Shown here: one piece after another, positions 1 through 5,302 of the stretch
How positions within the stretch are numbered: position 1 is the first letter of the stretch
Layout: the number at the start of each line of letters is the position of its first letter
From: Planctomycetota bacterium
GTDB lineage: Bacteria > Planctomycetota > Phycisphaerae > Sedimentisphaerales > Anaerohalosphaeraceae
Direction of reading: 5' to 3'
Length of the DNA: 5,302 nucleotides
Assembly (NCBI GenBank): GCA_030637065.1
Contig: DAOVVQ010000267.1
Location: 1 to 5,302 of the forward strand
The notes under the pieces: generated by a model
The model's database searches: none
The model's input: the letters and a program-made list of their open reading frames with translations, nothing else
Told to the model about the DNA's origin: nothing
Program-made: the position numbers and the translations under genes

Positions 1-1
1 G

Positions 2-196
2 ATGGTTGTTTTGCGTGTCGAGGTTGACCGGCTAACGATAGTTCTTAAGGACAAGGTGTTTGCATTTATTCCCACTGTTAAATCATCGTGCTGGGTGATC
101 CCGCCGGCGGTGAAATATCAGAAATCATCGGACCCGCCCGTAGTCGGCGGTCGATATCCTTGCGTTGAGATATATCAGAGGGATCTGGATTTTTAG
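2..196 (+). CDS. 3' fragment of an unrecognised upstream gene (probable)
   Basis: This frame stays open from the left edge to a TAG at 194-196, about 64 residues. The other two forward frames stop at 27 and 33. It ends 22 nt before the ATG of the GspJ-like gene, the close spacing expected of an operon partner, so it is best read as the C-terminus of a gene that begins outside the window. The ATG at position 2 is probably internal. The visible residues are a mix of hydrophobic and charged stretches (VEVDRLTIVLKDK, then a Pro/Val-rich part and the end EIYQRDLDF). There is no membrane segment and no motif I recognise. By position it could be another minor pseudopilin (GspH- or GspI-like), but that is inference from context only. 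The alternative is that the upstream gene ends at 27 or 33 and this is non-coding leader sequence. Confidence 0.45.
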   Translation: MVVLRVEVDRLTIVLKDKVFAFIPTVKSSCWVIPPAVKYQKSSDPPVVGGRYPCVEIYQRDLDF

Positions 197-208
197 GTGC
201 GAATCGTT

Positions 209-213
209 AAGAG
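209..213 (+). promoter_or_regulatory. weak ribosome binding site deciding the GspJ-like start
   Basis: AAGAG sits 5 nt upstream of the ATG at 219. It is a weak Shine-Dalgarno match, but no comparable purine run precedes the alternative in-frame ATG at 165, so it supports the shorter start that also gives a proper prepilin leader. Confidence 0.45.
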
Positions 214-218
214 TTGCT

Positions 219-1346
219 ATGAAGAGAGCGTTTACAATAGTTGAATTATTGGTGGCGATGGGGCTGCTTGCCGCGATGATAGCGGGGTCCGGAGTGATCT
301 TCAGCACGGCTGTCAAGGCCCAGCGGACGGCAAGCGCCACAGCGGAGATATCTCGCAAATTAGCGGCTATCCGGTCGCAGCTCAACGCGGACTTCAGGGG
401 GCTTAGAAAAGACGGGGAAATCTTCGTCGTCTGGATACCGGGTGTAGATCTTGACTATGATTATGTTGTGTACGAATACGAAAGGCTTGACAGGATACTG
501 TTCTTTGCCGACGGTGATTTCCAGACCTACCGCCCACAGCAGACGCTGGGGTCGGCAACTAAGTTAGTGCATGGAAACGTTGCCAGGATTTGCTACGCGA
601 TCGCAAACTTTCCCGACGGGAAAAAGGCCGCGGAGCTAAGCGGGCTTACACCGGATGAGCGGCAAAAGCGGCGGCGGCAGCGAATCCTGTCGAGGACCCA
701 GCATATAATGACGGCTGACGCGGATTTTGCCGATTTGCCGGTCGTGTATCCTGCACCGGCGGCGTTTGACGAGGTCGGATTCAGGGCCCACAATTTCACT
801 AATGAGTTCGATAAGAGTTATATGACTCTGCAGGGGTGGAAGGACATAGCGGACCCGGACAAAGATAAGATTTTGACGATCGCCACTGGCATCATAGTAG
901 ACCGTAGCGACAGCCCCACCCCGCCTCCCGATCCGCGCGGGGCTACGGTCGATCCGGCTGATCCCGATACGGTACACATGCTGTTTTGCCAGGGCGTGGG
1001 CGAGTTTTCGGTTCAGGGCTGGAGCGATGTCCTGCAGCGATGGGTTCCCCAGGCGGATCCCGATGGCGATGGTGTCTACACTGATTCGGATTTTGTCGTT
1101 GCAGGAGCGGGTATCAGTGCCGGGAACTTCTTGCCCGGTATTATCTATCCGGGCAAGCTGCATGGACTGGGAGGCAATATTGACAGCGATCTGGAATTGC
1201 AATACGACCCGACGATGGTGACTGAGGCGAATTTCAATGATATTCCCGGCTTGGGTCGTGCTCTTAAGTTTACTTTTAAGCTGTACGATTCGCGTGGTAT
1301 TTTCAAGGACGGCAAGACGTTTACGCATATTGTTTATCTGGACTGA
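219..1346 (+). CDS. GspJ-like minor pseudopilin with prepilin N-terminal cleavage/methylation motif
   Basis: A 375-residue protein, probably a GspJ-like minor pseudopilin of a type II secretion-type machine. Residues 1-30 are a class III prepilin signal: short basic leader MKRA, then FTIVELLVAMGLLAAMIAG, with Phe at +1 and the conserved Glu at +5 and a hydrophobic helix to about residue 32. The residue before the cleavage point is Ala rather than the usual Gly. I chose the ATG at 219 because it gives this canonical short leader and has AAGAG at 209-213, 5 nt upstream; the in-frame ATG at 165 would add 18 residues and overlap the preceding frame. The C-terminal part (about 340-375, RALKFTFKLYDSRG then TFTHIVYLD) has the beta-strand pattern typical of the end of GspJ-family proteins. 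Residues 134-160 are strongly basic (ERQKRRRQR), 231-240 proline-rich, and 290-301 (DPDGDGVYTDSD) form an EF-hand-like acidic loop. GspJ is usually near 200 residues, so this one is enlarged. The gspK-like gene follows after 2 nt. Known of the family: GspJ pairs with GspI and GspK at the pseudopilus tip. That it works so here is inferred. Confidence 0.85.
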   Translation: MKRAFTIVELLVAMGLLAAMIAGSGVIFSTAVKAQRTASATAEISRKLAAIRSQLNADFRGLRKDGEIFVVWIPGVDLDYDYVVYEYERLDRILFFADGDFQTYRPQQTLGSATKLVHGNVARICYAIANFPDGKKAAELSGLTPDERQKRRRQRILSRTQHIMTADADFADLPVVYPAPAAFDEVGFRAHNFTNEFDKSYMTLQGWKDIADPDKDKILTIATGIIVDRSDSPTPPPDPRGATVDPADPDTVHMLFCQGVGEFSVQGWSDVLQRWVPQADPDGDGVYTDSDFVVAGAGISAGNFLPGIIYPGKLHGLGGNIDSDLELQYDPTMVTEANFNDIPGLGRALKFTFKLYDSRGIFKDGKTFTHIVYLD

Positions 1347-1348
1347 CG

Positions 1349-4261
1349 ATGGTACGAATGCAGATGGAATCTGGTGTGCATGGCGGGCGGCGTTTTGGTC
1401 GTCGCAGCGGTTCTGCGCTTATTCTTGTCGTTGTGCTTACGGTGCTGTTGAGTATTATCGGTATCGTCTTTGTCATGATGGCCCGGATCGACGCGATGGC
1501 AACTCTGGCTGTTGCAGCGGACCGCAATCTCGATGACGGCGTCCAGACGGTCGTCAATCGCATCGAGACGGTGCTGGTCGACGACCTGTTCGGCTCGGAT
1601 CGTCTGGCGGGCCTGGCGGATGATAAGGGGTGGTGGACGAGCAATGAGGCTTACGATTTTGCAGGAAGCGCCGATAGCTGGCTGGCATCGCTGGAGCCTT
1701 CTTTGACGGACGATGGCGGCACGCCAATGATTGCAACCGATGACACATATCAATGGCCGCATATAACGGAGCTTTACGGCAATTTCGGTCTGCCGATGGG
1801 GCAGTTGTTCTATGAACCTGACGATGTCGGCGACCCTGCCCAGTGGGATGGCACCCCGACTTCGACTCGGTTTCTGGTAAGTGCCTTTGACGTTTTTGCG
1901 AAGGTCATCGGTCCTGATGACCCTGTCAAGAGGGTCGTTGCTGAAGGCGCCCTCCTGCCCTGGACCGACCAGAGCACGTCACCCGGCGGCGGGCGCGCCG
2001 ATGCCGACGGCGATGGGATAGCCGACAGCAGATGGGTAAGGCTGTTCGGTATCAACGGCAGTAAAGGCGAGAGTATCTTTGCGGCTGTCAGGATTATCGA
2101 CAACTGCGCGATGCTGAATCTGAATACCGCCCATCGTATCAAGTCAAACAGTGAGGGCAGATATCTTTCCGCTGTTGACTACGAAAGATTCCTCCGAGGC
2201 AACGACCGGTTAACTCCCGACAATCTCCGATTCGCCAGAACCCCATCCGGGCCGCCGTTTGATTCCATAGCCAGATATCATAACAATGTAATAATGAATA
2301 TCGAAGACCCTTGCAGCCTGAGGTATGTGCTGTTTGACATTGGCGATGAGTTGGAAATCCGCAACCGCTATCTGCTGACCAGCCTGACCGAAGCGAGATT
2401 CGAGCGAAGGGACAGGCCAGGCTACCCCGGCGTGCTAAACCTGACGTTAGATGCCGGCGGTGGCATATATGGAGCACTGGAAGTACCGCGGAGTAACAAC
2501 ATCAATGCGTTGTTTCCGCTATGGAAATGGCGAATGGATCATCGAAATTTTGATGATACCAGTGGTGCAGTTGACCCCCTTGATGCATACAAATATGATC
2601 GTCGTCATGTGTGTACTTTTTACAGTTTTGACCGGAACATACGTTCGGGCAAGTATCCGTTAATCGGCACTTTGCCTGACCGAGAAGTTTTTATGCCGCC
2701 GGTTGGCTTCCCGATTGATATCACAAAAGACATGAGTTCTAACACGCTCGAAAGCAGGAAAAACATACTGCACCTGATCTATGCGTTTCGTGCCTTTTTC
2801 ATAGAGCATTACCCGACCGAGAATTACAAACAGGCCGCCAGAAGAGCCGTCCAGGTTGTCGCGAACATGATCGATTTTTCTGACGATACCGTTCCCACCG
2901 CGGAAGGACCGTTCTTTGGAGCGATATACGGCTCGCAAACAAACCAGAATCCCACTTTTATCGACAGAACTGTGATCAGGGAGTTGGTTTTGGAGATAAG
3001 CAGCTCAATCCTCGGTGCCGGTAACGAAATCGATATTGACGTTCCGCCGGGAGACAGTTATGATTTCGGGCTCGGTGTAGGCGATCCCGCTGAAACCGTC
3101 TACGGCTATGAGCGTCAACCGTTTATTTCGGAGCTTTACTGCGATTATGACAACGGCATTCCCGGAGGCGTGATAAGTTTTTCCGTTGAATTGTGCAATC
3201 CCTACACCGCTCCAGATATTGATCTGACAGGTTGGCGGATCAAGACTAACACAGGTATTCACAACTTCGCTGCTGGAACTTCTATCGTTGGGGCCTCGTC
3301 ACCTGCGCCTGCCGGTTATGGACGGTGGGTTGAGGATATACCGCTTACAGAATTCGGTCTGGACGTTCCGATCGACTCTGACGATGTCGTAGAACTGCAA
3401 AGGCCGGATCCGGCGACCGGCGGTTTTTTAACCGTCGACCGGACAGAGGTGGCGCAGAGCGAATATCTGCTGACCAGCGGCGATAAAGAGTATTATACAA
3501 GTAAAAGGGATGACAACAACTGGGGATTTACTAATGCTGGTTCTTACGTAAACGACACCAACCCCACGTTGAATGCTGAAAATGGCGTAAGCACCCCGGA
3601 GACCGGTTTCCAACTGCCGGTTGCTGATGATAATAAAGGTTTCGCCCTGCTGGCCGATTTCAAGAAGGTGTTGTTTGCAGGCAATATGCCCGACCCGAAT
3701 AGCACTCCAATTACAACTCAAATAGCTTCGGCTAACGGCAATGAAGGCGAGATTCGCTTTGATCTTAAAGCACAGGGGGACCTGTTCGGATATATCTGTT
3801 TTTTGAATCGACCTCAAGGCAATCTGCCCGGACGGATCAATATCAATACCGCAACAAAAGAGGTTATTCGTGCGGCTATACCGCCAGACCCAAACTGGTT
3901 GCCTGATGCAGATACGCTGGCTGCTAATATTGTGGCCTATCGCGTCAGTCCTTCCGGGCCTTTTCAGAGTATCGGTGATCTTCTTAACGTTCCCGGTTTT
4001 GACCAGCTTGAAACAGATGCCGCCGACAATGTCGGCGATCCGGAAATGTACAAAGACTTCGAGGAGCGGGACTGGATCATGTCGCGTGTGGCTAATATCT
4101 TTACCGTTCGCAGCGATGTATTCACCGCCTATATCCTCGTTCGGCTGGGGGAAGAGGGTCCGCAGAAACGTATGATCGCGATATTTGACCGCAGCAACGT
4201 TTTTTCGCCCGACGACAAACCAAGATTGATCGCCCTGCACCCGGTGCCGGATCCGAGGTAG
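1349..4261 (+). CDS. gspK: oversized GspK-like pseudopilin with helix-hairpin-helix and putative lamin-tail domain
   Basis: A 970-residue GspK-like protein; typical GspK is about 300-350 residues. The order seen is: basic leader (1-21, RRFGRRSG), a membrane helix (SALILVVVLTVLLSIIGIVF, 22-41) with the prepilin layout but no Glu at +5, as is usual for GspK; an acidic DADGDGIADSRW loop (218-229); a MLNLNTA motif (255-261) like the first GspK module; ANMIDFSDDTVPT (505-517), matching the GspK 'DW-DxDD' position; a beta-rich segment 592-700 resembling a lamin tail domain (FISELYCD, VELCNPYTAPDIDLTGW, HNFAAGTSI); and GRININTATKEVIRAAI through PFQSIGDLLNVPGF (828-883), a clear helix-hairpin-helix of the GspK/ComEA type. 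It begins 2 nt after the upstream stop with no Shine-Dalgarno, suggesting translational coupling; ATGs at 1358 and 1364 are possible alternative starts. Known of the family: GspK caps the pseudopilus, is cleaved by prepilin peptidase and binds calcium. Role here is inferred. No other gene follows on this strand in the window. Confidence 0.85.
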   Translation: MVRMQMESGVHGGRRFGRRSGSALILVVVLTVLLSIIGIVFVMMARIDAMATLAVAADRNLDDGVQTVVNRIETVLVDDLFGSDRLAGLADDKGWWTSNEAYDFAGSADSWLASLEPSLTDDGGTPMIATDDTYQWPHITELYGNFGLPMGQLFYEPDDVGDPAQWDGTPTSTRFLVSAFDVFAKVIGPDDPVKRVVAEGALLPWTDQSTSPGGGRADADGDGIADSRWVRLFGINGSKGESIFAAVRIIDNCAMLNLNTAHRIKSNSEGRYLSAVDYERFLRGNDRLTPDNLRFARTPSGPPFDSIARYHNNVIMNIEDPCSLRYVLFDIGDELEIRNRYLLTSLTEARFERRDRPGYPGVLNLTLDAGGGIYGALEVPRSNNINALFPLWKWRMDHRNFDDTSGAVDPLDAYKYDRRHVCTFYSFDRNIRSGKYPLIGTLPDREVFMPPVGFPIDITKDMSSNTLESRKNILHLIYAFRAFFIEHYPTENYKQAARRAVQVVANMIDFSDDTVPTAEGPFFGAIYGSQTNQNPTFIDRTVIRELVLEISSSILGAGNEIDIDVPPGDSYDFGLGVGDPAETVYGYERQPFISELYCDYDNGIPGGVISFSVELCNPYTAPDIDLTGWRIKTNTGIHNFAAGTSIVGASSPAPAGYGRWVEDIPLTEFGLDVPIDSDDVVELQRPDPATGGFLTVDRTEVAQSEYLLTSGDKEYYTSKRDDNNWGFTNAGSYVNDTNPTLNAENGVSTPETGFQLPVADDNKGFALLADFKKVLFAGNMPDPNSTPITTQIASANGNEGEIRFDLKAQGDLFGYICFLNRPQGNLPGRININTATKEVIRAAIPPDPNWLPDADTLAANIVAYRVSPSGPFQSIGDLLNVPGFDQLETDAADNVGDPEMYKDFEERDWIMSRVANIFTVRSDVFTAYILVRLGEEGPQKRMIAIFDRSNVFSPDDKPRLIALHPVPDPR

Positions 4262-4280
4262 CACAGATTGAAGGGTAGCA

Positions 4281-4345
4281 CTAAAAACCCTAATATCTAA
4301 ATCCTAAACAAGTCCAAAATGCCAATTACCAAAACAAAATAAAAT
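4281..4345. repeat. AT-rich tract with 7-nt-periodic CTAA units
   Basis: CTAA occurs at 4281, 4290, 4297 and 4304 (spacings 9, 7, 7), followed by a run of A-rich CCAAAA/CCAATTACCAAAA words to about 4340. The reverse complement (AGGATTTAGATATTAG, then TTGGTAATTGG) resembles AT-rich dispersed intergenic repeats that I recall from planctomycete and deltaproteobacterial genomes; that resemblance is from memory, not a search. Confidence 0.45.
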
Positions 4346-4441
4346 CACTGATTACGCGGATTTCACAGATTCAACTCAAAAAGCCAGACTGTCGCAGCCC
4401 TGAAATCCCAAAAATCAATGTAATCAGCGTGATCTGCGATT
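4343..4441. repeat. imperfect inverted repeat, 29-nt arms, 9-nt internal period
   Basis: The left arm 4343-4371 and the reverse complement of 4413-4441 agree at 22 of 29 positions without gaps, separated by 41 nt. Each arm also has an internal 9-nt rhythm: GATT at 4350, 4359 and 4368 on the left, and AATC, AATC, GATC at 4413, 4422 and 4431 on the right. The arm wording (TGATTACGCGGATTTCACAGATT) is of a kind I recall as a dispersed intergenic repeat in environmental bacteria. The sequence could fold into a long imperfect stem-loop. Confidence 0.65.
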
Positions 4442-4463
4442 AAAAATTCAAAATAAAAATAAT

Positions 4464-4554
4464 AGCCACAGAGGACACAGAGCCCGCAGAGAAAAACAGG
4501 AATTAGAGAAGAATAGAATTATAGAATTAGGAAAACTCTGTGAACTCTGTGGCT
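4464..4554. repeat. inverted repeat of CACAGAG motifs, 19-nt arms, 9-nt internal period
   Basis: The arm 4464-4482 and the reverse complement of 4536-4554 match at 17 of 19 positions, with a 53-nt spacer. The left arm continues as three 9-nt units: CACAGAG at 4467 and 4476, and CGCAGAG at 4485. The right arm has two CTCTGTG units at 4536 and 4545. The spacer is purine-rich with repeated TAGAATTA words (about 4514-4530). The right arm is followed by TTTGTTT (4555-4561), but the long spacer makes a simple intrinsic terminator unlikely. Confidence 0.65.
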
Positions 4555-4577
4555 TTGTTTAGTCGTTAGTTTTTGGT

Positions 4578-4595
4578 GGTGCGAAGAATCGCACC
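4578..4595. repeat. perfect 7-bp hairpin, GGTGCGA-AGAA-TCGCACC
   Basis: GGTGCGA (4578-4584) and TCGCACC (4589-4595) are exact reverse complements around a 4-nt AGAA loop, followed by CTACG. This has the shape of a REP-like or other dispersed palindromic unit, and the GTAGGGTGCGATTCTTCGCACC reading on the minus strand is familiar to me from intergenic regions of similar genomes. It lacks a downstream T-run on both strands, so it is not a classic terminator. Confidence 0.6.
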
Positions 4596-4603
4596 CTACG
4601 TTA

Positions 4604-4626
4604 CCCCCCTGCCCCCCTGCCGGGGG
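4604..4626. repeat. tandem CCCCCCTG octamer and adjoining C5/G5 hairpin
   Basis: CCCCCCTG is repeated exactly twice (4604-4611, 4612-4619). The second C-run pairs with GGGGG at 4622-4626 around TGCC, giving a 5-bp all-GC stem (4613-4626). It lies about 35 nt downstream of the minus-strand gene's stop, so it could help end that transcript, but there is no T-run. The minus strand carries two six-G runs plus a GG, which is not enough for a canonical four-run quadruplex. Confidence 0.5.
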
Positions 4627-4659
4627 ATGATTCGTTTGTGTCGGCTGTTGGCGGCCCGG

Positions 4660-5302
4660 TTAGAAGTTGGGGCCTGGTTCGTCTGATGGTGTGGTTTGCT
4701 GTTGCTGCATCTGCTGTTGGACCTGCATTACAGCGGCCATGATCTCCATTACGTGCTGCTTTGGGATCGCAAGCTGAATATTCGCCTTGCCGCGGTCAAC
4801 GGTTGTCGACGAGGCGAGACAGCTTTCGGTCGGCACATTCATATTGCCCAGGAACGCGGATGCCATTTGCCCAAACATCGGCATCGTCTCTAACATACCG
4901 CTGAGGCCGGAGACGAGGCGGATTACATTGATCGAAACTATGTAGTCGGCATTGTCCGCGTCGGTAACGGTTGCCATGGCGACTTTCAGATCTCCGCCGA
5001 TAGCGGTTGGGCCGGCCTTGACCTTGTCGATCAGGGAGACGATATCGTCCTGTGCCTCTTGCCCCATGACCACCAGCAGGAGATTATCGACGAGTGCCAT
5101 TTTCAACAAAATGAGGTCACCGTACATGGCCTTTACCATCTCGGCGCCGGGTTCATCGTCCGGTATGTCCAGAATAATCGTCACGGTATCGATCGCAACG
5201 CCGCGGCAGCTGTCCTTGGCCTTGCTCAACTCGAGGCTCATGGGTATACCCATCGCCTGATACAGTCTCCCGACGCACTCTCTGCCTACCCTCATCATGT
5301 CC
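4660..5302 (-). CDS. C-terminal part of an uncharacterised protein with Gln-rich tail (5' end cut off)
   Basis: An open frame runs from the right edge to a TAA at 4660-4662, about 213 residues. The codon before the first ATG (5298) is GAC with no stop, and no ribosome site is visible, so the protein most likely begins outside the window and this is its C-terminal part. Numbering from that ATG: 33-80 alternate beta-like hydrophobic strands with acidic loops (VAIDTVTIILDIPDDEPG; LILLKMALVDNLLLVVMG), 81-97 look helical, 119-129 read YIVSINVIRLV, 132-150 are Met/Gly-rich, and IPKQHVMEIMAAVM (178-191) leads into a glutamine run (192-201) and an acidic/Pro tail TTPSDEPGPNF. There is no membrane helix, metal site or catalytic motif I can name. 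The alternation of strand and helix and the PKQH-MEI ending remind me of hypothetical planctomycete proteins, but I cannot assign a function. It is convergent with the pseudopilin operon and so probably not part of it. Confidence 0.8.
   Translation of the reverse strand, partial: DMMRVGRECVGRLYQAMGIPMSLELSKAKDSCRGVAIDTVTIILDIPDDEPGAEMVKAMYGDLILLKMALVDNLLLVVMGQEAQDDIVSLIDKVKAGPTAIGGDLKVAMATVTDADNADYIVSINVIRLVSGLSGMLETMPMFGQMASAFLGNMNVPTESCLASSTTVDRGKANIQLAIPKQHVMEIMAAVMQVQQQMQQQQTTPSDEPGPNF

Larger units (their letters stand above)
4262..4659. other. gene-free convergent intergenic gap filled with short repeats
   Basis: About 400 nt between the stop of the GspK-like gene and the stop of the minus-strand gene, with no credible coding frame. 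It is clearly more AT-rich than the flanking genes up to about 4575, then turns C/G-rich. It contains the repeat elements listed separately. I see no hairpin directly followed by a T-run on either strand, so no canonical intrinsic terminator can be named, although the inverted repeats may slow or stop transcription from both sides. Confidence 0.8.

Noticed and set aside
165..218. Upstream in-frame ATG extending the GspJ-like protein by 18 residues
   Set aside because: It would overlap the preceding frame by about 30 nt, has no ribosome binding site, and would place an unusual segment with a Cys and Trp before the prepilin cleavage site.
636..1328. Minus-strand open frame of 230 codons opposite the GspJ-like gene
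   Set aside because: It is antisense to a gene with a convincing prepilin N-terminus and GspJ-like C-terminus; composition is Arg/Ile-rich as expected of a shadow frame.
3428..4264. Minus-strand open frame of 278 codons opposite the end of the GspK-like gene
   Set aside because: It lies wholly antisense to the segment encoding the clear helix-hairpin-helix, its translation has no recognisable motif, and long antisense frames are common opposite GC-biased coding sequence.
4464..4554. CRISPR array, suggested by repeated CACAGAG units
   Set aside because: The units are 7-9 nt, adjacent and in inverted orientation at the two ends; there are no 25-40 nt direct repeats with unique spacers.
4536..4561. 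Intrinsic terminator for the GspK-like gene from CTCTGTGGC followed by TTTGTTT
   Set aside because: The pairing arm is 53 nt upstream and the T-run is interrupted, so it does not have the compact GC stem plus U-tract of an intrinsic terminator.
4604..4626. G-quadruplex on the minus strand
   Set aside because: Only two runs of six G plus a GG are present, short of four separated G-runs of three or more, so folding would need split runs.
4262..4659. Insertion sequence remnant or structured RNA gene in the gap
   Set aside because: No transposase-like frame, no target duplication I can identify and no tRNA or known riboswitch pattern; the repeats explain the structure seen.

Overview
The window reads as a stretch of chromosome from a Planctomycetota-like bacterium, most plausibly of the Phycisphaerae/Sedimentisphaerales type. 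This is inferred from the style of the proteins (very large GspK-like pseudopilin, acidic Asp/Gly-rich calcium-type loops, weak ribosome binding sites) and from the repeat-filled intergenic gap. No rRNA or taxonomic marker gene is present, so the assignment is a judgement.

Positions 2-1346 and 1349-4261 (+ strand) form the end of a type II secretion/pseudopilin-type operon. A short open frame ending at 196 is probably the C-terminus of an upstream gene. It is followed by a GspJ-like prepilin (219-1346) and, 2 nt after its stop, a 970-residue GspK-like protein (1349-4261). In type II secretion systems the minor pseudopilins I, J and K form the complex at the tip of the pseudopilus. The J-K gene order and near-overlap here fit that arrangement. 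The GspK-like protein is about three times the usual length and seems to carry a lamin-tail-like beta domain (about residues 592-700) ahead of its C-terminal helix-hairpin-helix module. Both proteins contain an EF-hand-like DxDGDG acidic loop.

Positions 4262-4659 hold no gene. This is the gap between two convergent transcription units. It is AT-rich through about 4575 and is built of several consecutive repeat elements: a 7-nt-periodic CTAA tract, a 29-nt-arm inverted repeat, a 19-nt-arm inverted repeat (both with a 9-nt internal period), a perfect 7-bp hairpin, and a C-rich tandem octamer next to a GC hairpin.

Positions 4660-5302 (- strand) hold the C-terminal part of an uncharacterised protein with a glutamine-rich tail; its start lies beyond the right edge of the window.
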